From Lepus europaeus (Eukaryota > Chordata > Mammalia > Lagomorpha > Leporidae), in the NCBI RefSeq assembly GCF_033115175.1, contig NC_084834.1, forward strand, positions 12,001,294-12,065,293: DNA of 64,000 bases, written 5' to 3'. Every line of letters begins with the position of its first letter. Positions within the stretch are counted from its first letter, which is position 1. A program made the position numbers and the translations under genes. Of the stretch, positions 13,229-24,638 are shown one piece after another. Below the pieces are notes generated by a model. It saw only the letters and a list, made by a program, of their open reading frames with translations. It was not told the origin of the DNA and did not search any database.

Positions 13229-14249
13229 TTTTCCTCCATCTCTCTTTTAAGTCTACTACAGTATTAAGTTGTTTCTCTGTGCTCTCTTTAAGCTTGTTGA
13301 GTTTCCTTTAAGAAGGCTGCTTTGGATTTCCATCCTAGACTTGGCAAATGTCCGTTGCTAGCCGCTGGCTTCTAGCACCTTGTTTTGCCAGGTGAGGTCA
13401 CAGTTCTCTGGAAGGCCTTGATGCCTGCTGGCATACTGTGTCATGTACTGTGCAGGGTTAGGTGTCTTTTCCAGTCTTTCCAATCTGGCTTTGGGACTGT
13501 CCTTCCAGAACCCAAGCAAACTGCTCACTTTCTGTAAGCCTACGGACGGTTCTGCCGGATCAGCAATAGGTGGCATCCTGAGCCGCAGTGTGCCACAAGT
13601 CTGCTACTGGTATGTTGTCACTGCTTCAGACCGGTAAGGTGACCAACCCAGATCTGACCCAGATTCACAACTGCTGTGATGGACAGAATGAACTAGGCCA
13701 TGCTACTAAGAAGGAGCAGTCGGTCCCTGAAAGCCTTCTCCATAGACAAGGGTAGACCCAGACACCTAGTCCAATGGTCACCAACACAATGCCAGGTCTT
13801 CCCTGGAGCCCACGGCCCTCGAGGACTAGGGACAGGAACAAAGTCCACACTACTATGGGCTGTCTGCTGCTGAGGTGGACTCACAGCCTAAGGGCCCCTG
13901 CAGTTAGTCACGGGTGATGCTAGTTGGGATCTAAGTCCAATCAACTGCACCCATGGCACTCTTGTATGCACCAGGGTGGGGCCTGAGGCTCTACAGGCAT
14001 TGGCCTAGGGACAGGAATGACTATACCAGCCAGCAACAGGCAGTGAGTCCCAAGACACAGCTGGGTGGCTTCTTGCTGTCTGCCCAAGTTTGGAGGTGGG
14101 ATGATAAAGGCTGCCTCTTACGTACCCAGGCTAGCACTACCCTGGGCTGCACCTAGACCTCAGTCACCGTGCCCTGAGCAGTCTTAAGGCTGCACACCAG
14201 GCAAACACGAGGCTGGTGGTGACGCACATCGCACCTGATGCCAGAGCGA
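13229..14249. other. Intronic DNA, nothing recognised
   Basis: About 1 kb, GC-moderate, without SINE signatures. Several short open frames, none recognisable. Confidence 0.4.
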
Positions 14250-15187
14250 GTCCAGAGGCTTTGTCTGCAAGCACAGGACTGTGTTTAACTCTCTCAGGAA
14301 CTGCCAAGCTGCTTTCCAAAGCAGCTGCACTGTTTTTCAATACCAACAACACACGAAGGTTCTAATTTCTCCACATTGTCAGTAAACTTATCTATCTTCC
14401 TTATTTTAGCCACCTTAATGTATGGGTAGAGGGGTCACTGTATGTTTTTAGAGTAACAGACTGTTTTCCAAGAGAACTTTCCAGGTTACCGAAAAACTGG
14501 GGCAACAGTAAGAGCTCCTGTAACACTCCACTCGTCAACCTGTTTTCCTTACTATCTCCACGCTGCTGTAGGATGGTATATTTGTTAACAACTGATGAAC
14601 AAACATCAATACATTAGTATTGATTGAAGCACACAGCTTATGTCAAGAATTCACTCTTTGCATAGTCCAGCTGTATAGTTTTTGACAATGTCATGTATTC
14701 ATCATTACTGTGTCATACAGAATATTTCTACAGCTCTAAAAAACAAACAAACAAAAAAAACAAAAAACAAAAAAAACACCCTGTGCATCCTCTATCACTC
14801 TCTTTTTCATCTCGAACCCCTGACAACTACTGCTCTTATTACTGTCTCCAAACAATGTGCCTGTCAGGAAAGTCACACTGTTGGAATCACACATATTACC
14901 TTTCCAGATTAGCTTTTTTTCACCTTAGCAATAAGCATTTAAGGTTCTTCCACGTCTTTGACAGGTTTCCTTTCAGCACTAAGTCAGAATAACTGCACAG
15001 ATGTACCAGGTTATTCACTCACGATAGCCAAGGATACCTTGGCTGCTTCCCAATTTTGACAACTTTGAGTAAAGCTGCCAGATCATTTACGTGAGGGCTC
15101 CTGTGTTGATACTATCTTCCATTCATGTGGGGAAGAAACAAGGAGCACGACCACTGGGTCATTTGTTAAGATTATGTTTAGGTCTTC

Positions 15188-15455
15188 TTTTTTTTTTTTT
15201 TAAAGATTTATTTGAAAGTCAGAGTTACAGAAAGAGAGATCTCCGCTATGGTTCACTCCCCAAATGACTGCCATGGCCAGGGCTGGGCAAGGCAGAAGCC
15301 AGGACCTTCCTCCGGGTCTTCCTTGTGGATGGCAGGCACCCATGTACAGGGAGCTGAATCAGAGGTGGAGCAGCCAGGACACCAACTGGCATCCATATTG
15401 GATGCTGATGTTGCAGGCAGTGGCTTAACTCACTATGCCACAATGCCAGCCCCAG
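15188..15455 (-). repeat. C-repeat SINE inside ancient L1
   Basis: Poly(T) then AAAGATTTATTTGAAAG; ends CACTATGCCACAATGCCAGC. Confidence 0.9.
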
Positions 15456-15479
15456 GGTTGTGGTTTTTTGCTTTTTTCT

Positions 15480-15785
15480 CTTTTAAATTTTAGTTTTCAT
15501 TTTACTTGAAAGGGAGGGAAAGAGATAGTTCTTCTATCTGCAGGTTTACTCCCCAAATACCAGCAACAGCCAGGGCTTGGCCAGGCTGAAGCCAGAAGCC
15601 CAAAACTCAATCCAAGTCTCCCACAGGGGTGGCAGGGGCCCAAGTAACTGAGCCATCAGCTGCTGCTTCCCACCACGGACACTGGCAGGAAGCTGGAATC
15701 AGAAAGAGGCAGCACTCGAACCCAGGCAGTCTTACATGGGATGTGGGCACCCAAATGGCATCTTAACTGCTTTGCCAAATGTCTG
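15480..15785 (-). repeat. Old C-repeat SINE
   Basis: Antisense copy with CAGGTTTACTCCCCAAATAC, GGCCAGGCTGAAGCCAGAAG and a degraded 5' end. Confidence 0.8.
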
Positions 15786-15804
15786 TCTGTAGGAGTGCTT
15801 TAGT

Positions 15805-16070
15805 TTGGGAAGCAGAAAGACACACACACACACACACACACAGCTCCTATTTGCTGGTTTACCCCTCAAATGCTTGCACAGCAAGGGCTGGGCCAGGCAG
15901 AGGCAGGAGTCAGACCTCAACCTGGCTTTCCCACATGGGTGGCAGGGACCCAGCCACTCGGGTGCACACCAACAGGAAGCTGCCGCAGCAGGATTGGGAG
16001 AACGAATGCAGGCATTCCAACAAGGGACGTGAGCTCCGCAGGCAGTGCTCTGGCCATGCACGCGGCCGCC
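15805..16070 (-). repeat. Old C-repeat SINE with CA microsatellite
   Basis: A (CA) run at 15820-15842 grew in the SINE tail. The body has GCTGGTTTACCCCTCAAATG and CAACAGGAAGCTGCC. Confidence 0.8.
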
Positions 16071-16547
16071 CACCCCCCTTACAAACACATTACACGCGAA
16101 TCACTTTCATAATCAGCTGCCCAAGTAACTGTACCAGACACCCATGTGAGTGAGCCCCCACGGCTCTGCGTGCTCACCAGTATTCGGCACTGTCAGCAAT
16201 GGAATTCTGACCACTTTCACGGACAGGTCATTTTATTTCCCTGTAGTTCTGACTTCCAGTTCCCTAAGAACATAGAACGCTGGGCATCTATTCAAACGCG
16301 TGTTTGCCATGTGTCAACATTCTTCGAGGAGAAGTCTGTCCCAGTCTTTTGGCCATTTTTCAGTCAGGGTGTTCACTTTTCAATGCTGAGTTTTAGGAGC
16401 ACTACACCTACTTTGGTAATCGTCCCTTATCAAGAACACGCGTCACCATGCTTTCTCCGGCGCACGGCTTGTGTTTTCATATTGTACCAGTGTCTTTCCC
16501 GCAGTTTTTTTTTTTTAAATTGACATTTTGACCTTTGATTATTGTTT

Positions 16548-16892
16548 TTATTTTATTTATTTATTTATTTTTTTGACAGGCAGAGTGGATAGGGAGAGAG
16601 AGAGACAGAGAGAAAGGTCTTCCTTTTTGCCGTTGGTTCACCCTCCAATGGCCGCTGCGGCCAGCGCATCTCGCTGATCTGAAGCCAGGAGCCAGGTGTT
16701 TCTCCTGGTCTCCCATGCGGGTGCAGGGTCCAAGCACTTGGGCCATCCTCCACTGCCTTCCCGGGCCACAGCAGAGAGCTGGCCTGGAAGAGGGACAACC
16801 GGGATAGACTCCGGCGCCCCAACCGGGACTAGAACCCGGTGTGCCGGTGCCGCAAGGTGGAGGATTAGCCTGTTAAGCCACGGCGCCGGCCT
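16548..16892 (-). repeat. Young C-repeat SINE
   Basis: TTATTTATTTTTTTGACAGG head; B-box region GGACTAGAACCCGG; ends AGCCACGGCGCCGGCC. CCCGCAGTTTT occurs on both sides (16498 and 16893), a possible target duplication. Confidence 0.94.
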
Positions 16893-17234
16893 CCCGCAGT
16901 TTTAATTTTAATGAAATCCACCTATCATGTTTTTCTTTTATGTGCTGTCTCTAGTATCATATCTAAAAATAAATCACCAAACCCAGGTCATCTAATTTTA
17001 ATTTTTGTGAAAGGTCTAAGGTTGGTGAATACAATCTTCTCCACACAGATGGCCAGTTTTTACAGAACCATCTGCTGAAAAAACCCTGGCTTTTCCATTC
17101 AACGCTTGTTCCGATTTGTCAAAGCTCACTCGACTCTGTGTGGGTCAACTTCTGGACATTCTGTTCTCTCCCACTGACCCACTTGTCTGTTCGCTGACAC
17201 CATGCAATCCTGATTACTGTGCTTCGTAGGTAAG

Positions 17235-17654
17235 TGTGGTGGAATGAGGCAAAAAGGTCATGACAAGATGGCTGCTGACAACAGAAACTGCCTGGCAACA
17301 GGCCGTGATTGGATGGCTTCAGAAACCACATGACAACACAGAAAACCACATGACAACAGAGCCTGACTGATGGCAGGCTGTGACTGGATGGTTTCAGAAA
17401 CTGCCTGGCAACAAGAGCCTGACTGGCAACAGGCTGTGATTGGTTGGGGCATAGACCGCCCCTTGACTGGATTGGCTGGTCTTGGCTATATAAGATGTTG
17501 TACTAACTCAAACGAGTCTGCGGGCTGCTTGCCTCAGGCCTGCTTTCACCCGACTCCTGGGGACTGTATGGTGACTCCACGCCTCTTGCCCCCACCACGC
17601 TCCTCCTCTCAGAAACGAATCCACTGCAACATTGTTGAGAAATCAACTGCAACA
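17235..17654 (+). mobile_element. ERV solo LTR, 420 bp, with 6-bp TSD
   Basis: Begins TGTGGTGGAATG and ends CTGCAACA (TG...CA). It is flanked by the exact direct repeat GGTAAG at 17229-17234 and 17655-17660, and it interrupts the ancient L1 cleanly. U3-like content: three ATTGG (CCAAT-type) boxes at about 17308, 17439 and 17471, imperfect internal repeats of GCCTGGCAACA and GGCTGTGA-TGG units, and TATATAAG at 17487-17494. No internal proviral sequence or second LTR is present. The family was not identified. It points opposite to PIWIL2. Confidence 0.85.
17487..17494 (+). promoter_or_regulatory. TATA box of the solo LTR
   Basis: TATATAAG lies 16 bp after the last ATTGG box and about 160 bp before the LTR end, the usual U3 arrangement. 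Activity is inferred, not shown. Confidence 0.6.
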
Positions 17655-17939
17655 GGTAAGTACTTCACTTGGTGCTATCAGCCCTCCAACATCGTTCTTT
17701 CAAATTATACCTGCTACCCTGCATACTCTGTTCTTCCTGACTGTGCTGTGACCCTTTGTCTTTTGCCTCTTCATAGCAACCTTACAGTCAGTTTGTCGAC
17801 ATCTGAAAACCAACGGCTGGGATCCTGACTGGGACTGTGATTAGGGAACACTGAATCTATCCATCTAAGTTGGAAAACCAGTTCTCAGCTTCACGCTACT
17901 GAGTTTTCCTGTCAATGAACGTGGCGTAGCTCTCCATTT

Positions 17940-18268
17940 TTATTTTTTTTTATTTTGCCAGGCAGAGTTAAAACAGTGAGAGAGACAGAGTTATAGACAG
18001 TGAGACCAAGACAGAAAGAAAGGTCTTCCTTCTGTTGGTTCACTCCCCTAATGGCCGCCACAGCTGGCACTGCGCTGATCCGAAGCCAGGAGCCAGGTGC
18101 TTCCTCCTGGTCTCCCATGCAGGTGCAGGGCCCAAGCACTTGGGCCATCCTCCACCGCACTCCTGGGCCACAGCAGAGAGCTGGACTGGAAGAGGAGCAA
18201 CCGGGACTAGAACCTGGGGTGCTGGCGCCACAGGCGGAGGATTAGCCTAATGAACCACGGCATCGGCC
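17940..18268 (-). repeat. C-repeat SINE with 13-bp TSD
   Basis: T-rich head, CCAGGCAGAGTTAAAACAG, ends ACCACGGCATCGGCC. TAGCTCTCCATTT is duplicated at 17927 and 18269. Confidence 0.95.
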
Positions 18269-18489
18269 TAGCTCTCCATTTATGTATTCTCTTTTTAAAT
18301 GTGAGTGCTCTAGCTTTATTTACATTTGTCAATCTGGCTTGTAATTTGTTAGACTTTATACCTAACTATCTTAATTTTTGTGCTGATATAATTGATATTT
18401 ATTTTATGGCATTTTTGTTCCAATCTCCAACTGTTCATTGCTGGAACACAGGAAAACTGATTCTCTATATTAACTTTGTGGTTTAAATC

Positions 18490-18807
18490 TTCTTAGCTTA
18501 TTTATTTGAAAGGCAGAGAGACAGAAAGAAGGGAGGAAGGAGTAAGGGAAGGAGAAAACAAGGGAGGGAGGGAGGGAGTCTCCCTTCCACTGGTTCATCC
18601 CCAAATACCCACTGAAGCCAAGAGGGGGAACTCAATCCAGGTCTCCCACATGGGTGGCAGGGAGCCAGTTACTTGAGCCAGTATCTGCTGCCTCCCATTA
18701 GCAGGAAGCAGAAATGGAGACTGGAGCTGGAACTTGAACCTCGCACTCCAACACAGGATGCGGGTGCCCAAGCATTAGCTTAGCTGCTCTGTTAGGTATC
18801 TGCCCCT
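18490..18807 (-). repeat. Old C-repeat SINE with GGGA-rich tract
   Basis: Antisense head TTAGCTTATTTATTTGAAAG, a purine tract to 18570, and a degraded end GTTAGGTATCTGCCCC. Confidence 0.83.
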
Positions 18808-18976
18808 GTATGTTAACTTTGTACCCAGAGTTCTGAAGATTGCATTTCTCAGTAATGTAGCAGGGTTTTTGGTTTTGATTTCTTAGGATTTTCTATATAA
18901 TCACACTATCTACAAACAAAGCTTTCTTTACACCCTCCCAATCTGTATACCTTTAATTTCCTTTTATTGTATTTGA

Positions 18977-19291
18977 CTTTTTTTTTTCATTTGACAGGTA
19001 GAGTTATAGAAAGTGAGAGAGACAGAGAGAAAAGTCTTCCTTCCACTGATTCACTCCCCAAATGGCCACTATGGCTGGCGCTACGCCTATCCGAAGCCAG
19101 GAGCCAGGTGCTTCTTCCTGGTCTCCCATGCGGGTGTAGGGCCCAAGCACTTGGGCCGTCCTTCCCTGCCTTCCTGGGCCACAGCAGAGAGCTGGACTGG
19201 AAGAGGAGCAACCGGTACTAGAACCCGGTGCCCATATGGGATGCCAGCAACACAGGTGGAGGATTAACCAAGTGAGCCACGACACCAGCCC
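18977..19291 (-). repeat. C-repeat SINE
   Basis: CTTTTTTTTTTCATTTGACAGG head; ends GAGCCACGACACCAGCCC. Confidence 0.92.
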
Positions 19292-19442
19292 TTCTTATTG
19301 TGTTAGTTGGGACTTCCAGTGTGAAGTCAGACAAGAGTGGTAAGAGGGGATATTCTTCATCTAGTTCTCCATCTTAGGGGGGATGCATCTAGTTTATCAC
19401 AATTAGGTACATGTGAGGTTGGCCAGCTGTAGAATTTTTGTT

Positions 19443-19760
19443 GTTTTTTAAAAGACTTGTTTGATTTGAAAGGGAGAGAGACAGACAGGTAGACTTTTCA
19501 TCTACTGATTCACTCCCCAAATGGTCCCAGTAGCCAGAGCTGGTCCAGGCCAAAGCCAGGAGCCTGGAATTCCATCTGGGTCTCCCACATGGGCGGCAGT
19601 GCTCCCAGTACTTGAGCCGTCAAGTGCATCTGATGGCTCCCTGGGGGAACCTTAACAGGAAGTCTGAATTGGGAGCAGCACTGGTACCTGAATGCAAGCT
19701 CTGGGCTATGGAAGGCAGGCATCCCAAGACGTCTTAACACTGCACCAAACTCCCAGCCCT
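19443..19760 (-). repeat. Old C-repeat SINE
   Basis: TTTTTTAAAAGACTTGTTTG head, GGTCTCCCACATGGGCGGC body, ends GCACCAAACTCCCAGCCC. Confidence 0.85.
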
Positions 19761-19789
19761 CCACGAACTTCCTGGGGTGTCCCTGATGG

Positions 19790-20060
19790 GGGTCTAGCGT
19801 CCAGAATACATAAAGAACTTAGAAATCCACCAGAAGAGACAACTTAAACTTGGACAAACATTTGAACAGACATTTCTCCCAAGCTTATTATGCACACAGA
19901 CGACACACACTTGAAAAGCAGCTAAATACCATTAGTCATTAAGGAAATGGAAATCAAAACCACAATGAAGTTCTTCATGTTAAAACCAGATAAAAACATC
20001 ACAAGAAAGTTACGAGCCAATATTTCTCAAGAGCATGATTGCTAACGCGACTTTAATAGT
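19790..20060 (+). repeat. Ancient L1 fragment, 3' part
   Basis: Contains AGAACTTAGAAATCCACCAG-like text and GGAAATGGAAATCAAAACCACAA-type L1 sequence in sense orientation, heavily decayed. Confidence 0.6.
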
Positions 20061-20084
20061 ATAAACAGAATCACACACTAGGCC

Positions 20085-20250
20085 TGTACCGAGCTGAATA
20101 ATGCCCCTGCAAATTCATGCCCACCTGGAACCTGTGCATGGACCTGAGTGGGAAGCAGGGTCTTCGCAGGCATAATCAAGTTAGGACGGGTGAGACTGGG
20201 TTAGAGTGGGCCCTGATCCAATGACCGGTACCAAAGAGGGAATTTAGACA
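20085..20250 (+). repeat. MLT1-like MaLR LTR fragment
   Basis: GCTGAATAATGCCCCTGCAA, CTGATCCAATGACCGG and the spacing between them resemble the 5' half of MLT1-class LTRs, and also resemble the fuller copy at 31965-32390. Confidence 0.55.
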
Positions 20251-20399
20251 CGTGCATTTGCAGGAAGCTGAACTGGCATTCCAAATGTGCCATACCTCCC
20301 ACCCTCCAAGTTATATCATAACCTCCCTTTCACCTTCTTTGACTCACTGGTTATCCAGAGGTTCTGTTCAATTCCAAGGTGTTAGTGAATCTCTCAAAT

Positions 20400-20790
20400 T
20401 CCCCCTATTAACTTATAATCATATTCTACGTTGAGAATGTATTTTGTATGATTTTAATCTTTCAAGTACTCTGGGTCTTGTTTTATGATGTAATAGGTAG
20501 TGCACCATGAAAATGTACCACATACTTTGAGAAGGAATGTACTCTGCTGTTGAGTCGAAGGTCCTACAGATGTCTGTTGGGTACAGCGGGAGCACAGTGC
20601 TGCTCAGGCTGTCCACTTCCTTGTTGGTCTTTTATCTAATCACTCTACCCAACAGTCAAAGTAGAGTTCCGAGGTTTCTAGTTATTGTTGTTTGCACTGT
20701 CTACTTATCCTTTCAATTGTGTTAACTTTTGTTCTGTAGACTTTGTGGTCTCTGCTTAGATATACATATGCTTACAACTGTTATATCTTC
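20400..20790 (-). repeat. Ancient L1 ORF2 fragment
   Basis: The minus-strand translation has the decayed order of the region following the L1 endonuclease core (STAEYIPS, then LLHHKTRP). The same region is better preserved in the L1 at 57489-57944. Confidence 0.6.
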
Positions 20791-20799
20791 CTCTCTTTA

Positions 20800-21180
20800 A
20801 TTACCAGCTTCTGCTAATACCTACCACAGGCTACTTATGAAGGGAGTTTATTTTGGCCTATAGTTTTGGAGGTTCACAATCCAAGATCAGGCGGTACCAC
20901 TGGTCCGTCCTGTGATGAGGAAGGTGGATGCTGACAGCCGTGCAGAGGAAGAATCACATGGTAAGCCAGGAAGCAGAGAGAGTATGGTGGCTAGGCCAAA
21001 CTCAGGATCACACAACCAACCTGCTCATGAGAACAATCTTCTAAGGGCAGTGCCCCCAATTACCTAAAGACTTCCCATTAAGCATCTGGAAAACATCACC
21101 AGTGAAATAAGCCAGTCCAAAGGACCATATGTTCTCCCTGAACCATGATCATTAATACAGCATCTAAAAGGCAATCTACA
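20800..21180. repeat. Probable old interspersed repeat, unidentified
   Basis: Contains GGCCTATAGTTTTGGAGGTT and CCAAGATCAGGCGGTACC, which I associate with old mammalian repeats. I cannot name the family. Confidence 0.35.
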
Positions 21181-21242
21181 GAAGTGAAGTGGACACTTAG
21201 AGATGCAATGACTTTGAACAGTCTTTGTCTCAACTGTTGAGA

Positions 21243-21472
21243 TTTTTTTTTCATATTTTTTTGAACTCTTTACTTAGTACAGAGTTAATCATATGTGTAT
21301 AAAGTTAATTGAAAATAGGCCTTGGTAAAAAATAAGAATGGGAATAGGAGAGGGAGGAAGAAGTAGGGTGGGATTGTGCGTATGATGTAAAGAATCACTA
21401 TGTTCCTAAAGTTGAACTTACGAAATGTATGAAGCTTATATTCCTTAAATAAAAGGTTTCTGGGGGAAAAAA
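21243..21472 (+). mobile_element. Rabbit-type L1 3' end, 5'-truncated
   Basis: Contains TGTATAAAGTTAATTGAAAA, a G-rich GGGAATAGGAGAGGGAGG tract and terminal CTTAAATAAAAGG followed by A-rich DNA. This is the same 3' end architecture as the element ending at 37811. Confidence 0.8.
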
Positions 21473-21719
21473 ATTCAAAGGCCCAAGAACATTGGGATAC
21501 CATTATTCCTATTAAATACAGTATGTTAAGAATTTTAAGTTGTTCACAATCATACACAATGCATATATTTGCACACAACATTATTATTTTAGGTGGTATG
21601 TATTCATTTAGATTTGCCTCATATTTTTCCCTTTTATTGCTATTTATTCCTTGAGCCATTTCTCAGTTTCTATCTTGGATAATTTACCTTCTATCTAAGC
21701 AATGACTTTTTTTATTTTC

Positions 21720-21935
21720 CTTCAGTGGAAGCCTCCTGTTGCCCACATTCGTGGATTCCTGCCATCCGCGTGGGAGATCTAGATGGATTCTCAGCTCATG
21801 GCTTCAACATGACCCAGCCCTGGCTGGTGCAGGCAAGTGGGGAGTAAACCAGAGAATGAAAGAACTCTCTCCTTCTCCCTCTCTCTCTGGCTCTACTCTC
21901 TCTCATTCTGCCTTTCAAATAACAAAGTAAATATA
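21720..21935 (+). repeat. C-repeat SINE, 5'-truncated
   Basis: Body and tail only: GTGGGAGATCTAGATGGA, GGGGAGTAAACCAGAGAATG, CAAATAACAAAGTAAATA. Confidence 0.8.
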
Positions 21936-21939
21936 TTTT

Positions 21940-22236
21940 TAAGGATCTATTTATTGTAAGGCAGAGTTAGACACAGAGATCTTCTATGTGCTTACTCCCG
22001 AAATGGCTACGACAGCTGGGGCTGGGCCAGATCAATGCCAGAAGCCAGGAGCTTCTTCCAGTTCTCCCATGTGGATGGCAGGGATTCAAGCACTTGGGCC
22101 ATCTTCCTCTGCTTTTCCAGGTGCATTAGCATGGAGCTGGATCGGAAGTGGAGCAGCCGGAACCTGAACTGGTGCCCGTATAGGATGCTGGCATCGCAGG
22201 CGGCAGCTTAACCAGCTACACCACAACTCCAGCCTC
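21940..22236 (-). repeat. C-repeat SINE
   Basis: AAGGATCTATTTATTGTAAG head; ends GCTACACCACAACTCCAGCC. Tail-to-tail with the preceding copy. Confidence 0.88.
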
Positions 22237-22372
22237 TAAGTAAATATTTTTTAAGAAGAGTCCAGTTTTCAACAAAGAATTGTAGAGCATACCAAGAAGT
22301 AGGACAGTATGATCCATACTTTTTATGCAAAGTAGGAAAGGTTACATTTTCCAACTTCAAAACATTCTACAG

Positions 22373-22709
22373 GGGCCAGCGCTGTGGCACAGCGGGTTAA
22401 CGCCTTGGCCTGAGGCGGCCGCATCCCATATGGGTGCCGGTTTGAGAGCCGGCTGCTCCGCTCCCCATCCAGCTCTCTGCTATGGCCTGGGAAAGCAGCA
22501 GCAGATGGCCCAAGTCCTCGGGCCCCGGCACCCACATGGGAGACCCGGAAGAAGCTCCTGGCTCCTGGCTTCGGATCGGCGCAGCTCCGGTCGTTGCAGC
22601 CATCTGGGGAGTGAACCATCGGATAAAAGACCTCTCTCTCTGCCTCTGCCTCTCCTCTCTCTGTGTAACTCTGACTTTCAAATAAATAAATAAATCTTAA
22701 AAAAAAAAT
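22373..22709 (+). repeat. Well-preserved C-repeat SINE
   Basis: Begins GGGGCCAGCGCTGTGGCACA and ends AAATAAATAAATAAATC plus poly(A). Little decay. Confidence 0.96.
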
Positions 22710-22994
22710 ACTACAAAGCAACAGCAACCACAACAGTGTGGTGCTGGCCTAAAAAGACACATATACGAGACAGACTGAAGAGTCCAAAAAGAAGTCCAAA
22801 CACCTATGGCCACAGATGCTTGACAAGGATGCCAAGCTCATATAATGCAAGAAGAGAAGTCTCTGCAACAAACGGTGCTGGGACAAGCAGACACCCATGT
22901 GCAAAAGAGCAAACTTACACCCTGTACTGCCCTCAGGATGGACCAATGACCTTAACGTAGAAGGTAAAATCATCAAAGTTAGAACACAACACAG

Positions 22995-23090
22995 GGATGG
23001 GGCAGGTTTCTGGCATTTGCAAGTGAACCAGTAGGTGGAAGATCTCCATCCATCTATTCCCACCACCCCCTATCAAGTAAAGATACATTA
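22995..23090 (+). repeat. SINE 3' fragment
   Basis: Only the end of the body (AGTGAACCAGTAGGTGGAAG, GATCTCCATCC) is visible. Confidence 0.6.
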
Positions 23091-23119
23091 ATGAATCAAA
23101 AAATGGGCAATGGAACTGA

Positions 23120-23162
23120 GTAGATATTTCTTTATTTGAAAGGCAGAGCTACTGAAAGAGAA

Positions 23163-23227
<65 letters not shown>

Positions 23228-23478
23228 CTTCCATAAACTGGTTACTCCCCAAATGGCCGCAACTCCCTAAATGTCAGGCTGAAGCCAAGAGACTGGAACT
23301 GCTGCATCTCCCATTAGGCAGCAGAGACCCAATCCCTTGGGCCACCTCCCACTGCTCTCCTAGGCACATCAGCAAGGAGCCAGATGGGAAGTGGAACAGC
23401 CAGGTCTCAAACTCGTGCCCATATGGGATGCTGATGCACAGGTGTCAGCTTTACCTGCTACGCCGCAACGCTGGCCCC
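23120..23478 (-). repeat. C-repeat SINE with long GA microsatellite
   Basis: TTTCTTTATTTGAAAGGCAG head, a pure (AG) run at 23167-23225, and end CGCCGCAACGCTGGCCCC. Confidence 0.92.
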
Positions 23479-23579
23479 TTGAAGAGATATTTCATCCAAT
23501 AATAATACAAATGGTCAAACAAGCACACGAAAGCCATCAGCAGCACTGGTCATTAAGAAAGGCACGTCAGTGAGACACA

Positions 23580-23850
23580 GGTAACTCTGGCCACGTGGTT
23601 AAGATCTGATCAGTGCACCTGTCTCTCGCATCCTGACTCCCACTTCTGGCTCCTGAATGCCCTTCCTGCTAGTGTGTACCTGAGAGGCAGCAGCGAAGGC
23701 TCCGGTGGCTGGGTTCCTGCCACCTATGTAGGAGACCTGGACTGTATCCCTTGCTTGAGTTTCAGCCCCTTGGTCAATGCAAGCATTTAGGGCAGGAACC
23801 AGTGGACTGGAGCACCCCACCCCCAACACATAAATAAATTTTGAAATAAG
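23580..23850 (+). repeat. Old C-repeat SINE
   Basis: GGCCACGTGGTTAAGATC start, GAGAGGCAGCAGCGAAGGC body, ACATAAATAAATTTTG tail. Confidence 0.78.
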
Positions 23851-23889
23851 ACTCAAAATTTAATTTCACAGTGGCTATTTAAAAAAAAT

Positions 23890-24170
23890 CAGTGGGCCAC
23901 TGCTTGGGATGCTGCCATGCCACACCAGTTTAAAGCAGTTACTCTGCTTCCAATCCAGTTTCTTGCTAATGCATCCAGGGAGGCAGCAGGTGAGGGCTCA
24001 AGATTTGGTCCCTATCAGCCACATGGGAGACCCAGATGGAGCTTCAGACTCCTGGCCCCGGCCTGGCTCAGCCTGGCTGTTACTGGCATTTGAGCAGTGA
24101 ACTGGTGGGTGGGAGATCTCTCTCATGTACTCTTGCTCCAACTTTCAAGTAGATGAAAAAATAAACATGA
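23890..24170 (+). repeat. C-repeat SINE
   Basis: GGGCCACTGCTTGGGATGC start, GGGAGGCAGCAGGTGAGGGC, GATCTCTCTCATGTACTC near the tail. Confidence 0.82.
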
Positions 24171-24309
24171 AAAATATTACTTTTGAAAACCACCAGAAAA
24201 TAGCTAATACTGGAAATGATGTAAAAAGACTGAACATTGTTGGTAGGAACGGACGAAGGTATAGGCCACTGTGGAAAATGGCTTGGTGGTTCCTCAAAGT
24301 TAAAGATTA

Positions 24310-24632
24310 GGGGCCGGTGCTGTGGCACAGAGGGTTAAAACCCTGGCCTGAGTGCCAGCATCCCCTATGGGCGCCAGTTCAAGTCTCGGCTACTCCTCTT
24401 CCGATCCAGCTCTCTGCTATGGCCTGGGAAAGCAGTAGAAGATGACCTAAGCACTTAGGCCTCTGCACCAACGTGGGAGACCTGGAAGAAGCTCCTGGCT
24501 CCAAGATTTGGATCAGCTCAGCTCTGGCCGTTGCAATCATTTGGGGACTCAAGCAGTGGATGGAAAACCTTTCTTTCTGTGTCTCTACCTCTGTAACTCC
24601 TTCAAATAAATAAAATAAACTTAAAAAAAGAA
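24310..24632 (+). repeat. C-repeat SINE
   Basis: GGGGCCGGTGCTGTGGCACA start; TTCAAATAAATAAAATAAAC tail. The next SINE sits directly in its A-rich tail. Confidence 0.93.
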
Positions 24633-24638
24633 TTACTA

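Larger units (their letters stand above)
14250..19440 (-). mobile_element. Ancient antisense L1, dissected by SINEs and a solo LTR
   Basis: Blocks outside the inserted elements read in consistent order as an antisense L1M-type element. At 14260-15180 is a 3' UTR-like part (CTGCTTTCCAAAGCAGCTGC, ACCTTGGCTGCTTCCCAATT). At 16150-16500 is ORF2 C-terminal sequence, and at 16893-17228, 17661-17930, 18269-18489, 18808-18976 and 19292-19440 are reverse-transcriptase regions. No open frame remains. Order and strand are shared, so it is probably one insertion. Boundaries are approximate. Confidence 0.7.

Noticed and set aside
17487..17494. Alternative PIWIL2 promoter
   Set aside because: The TATA box is on the strand opposite to PIWIL2, so it cannot drive a sense PIWIL2 transcript.
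22323..22733. Open frames of about 120-136 codons around 22325-22733, and similar ones at 57069-57407, 58751-59188 and 39238-39657
   Set aside because: They are SINE translations with the recurring Ser/Arg/Pro pattern, repeated in every C-repeat.
24125..24310. 61-codon frame
   Set aside because: Decayed L1 block between two SINEs.
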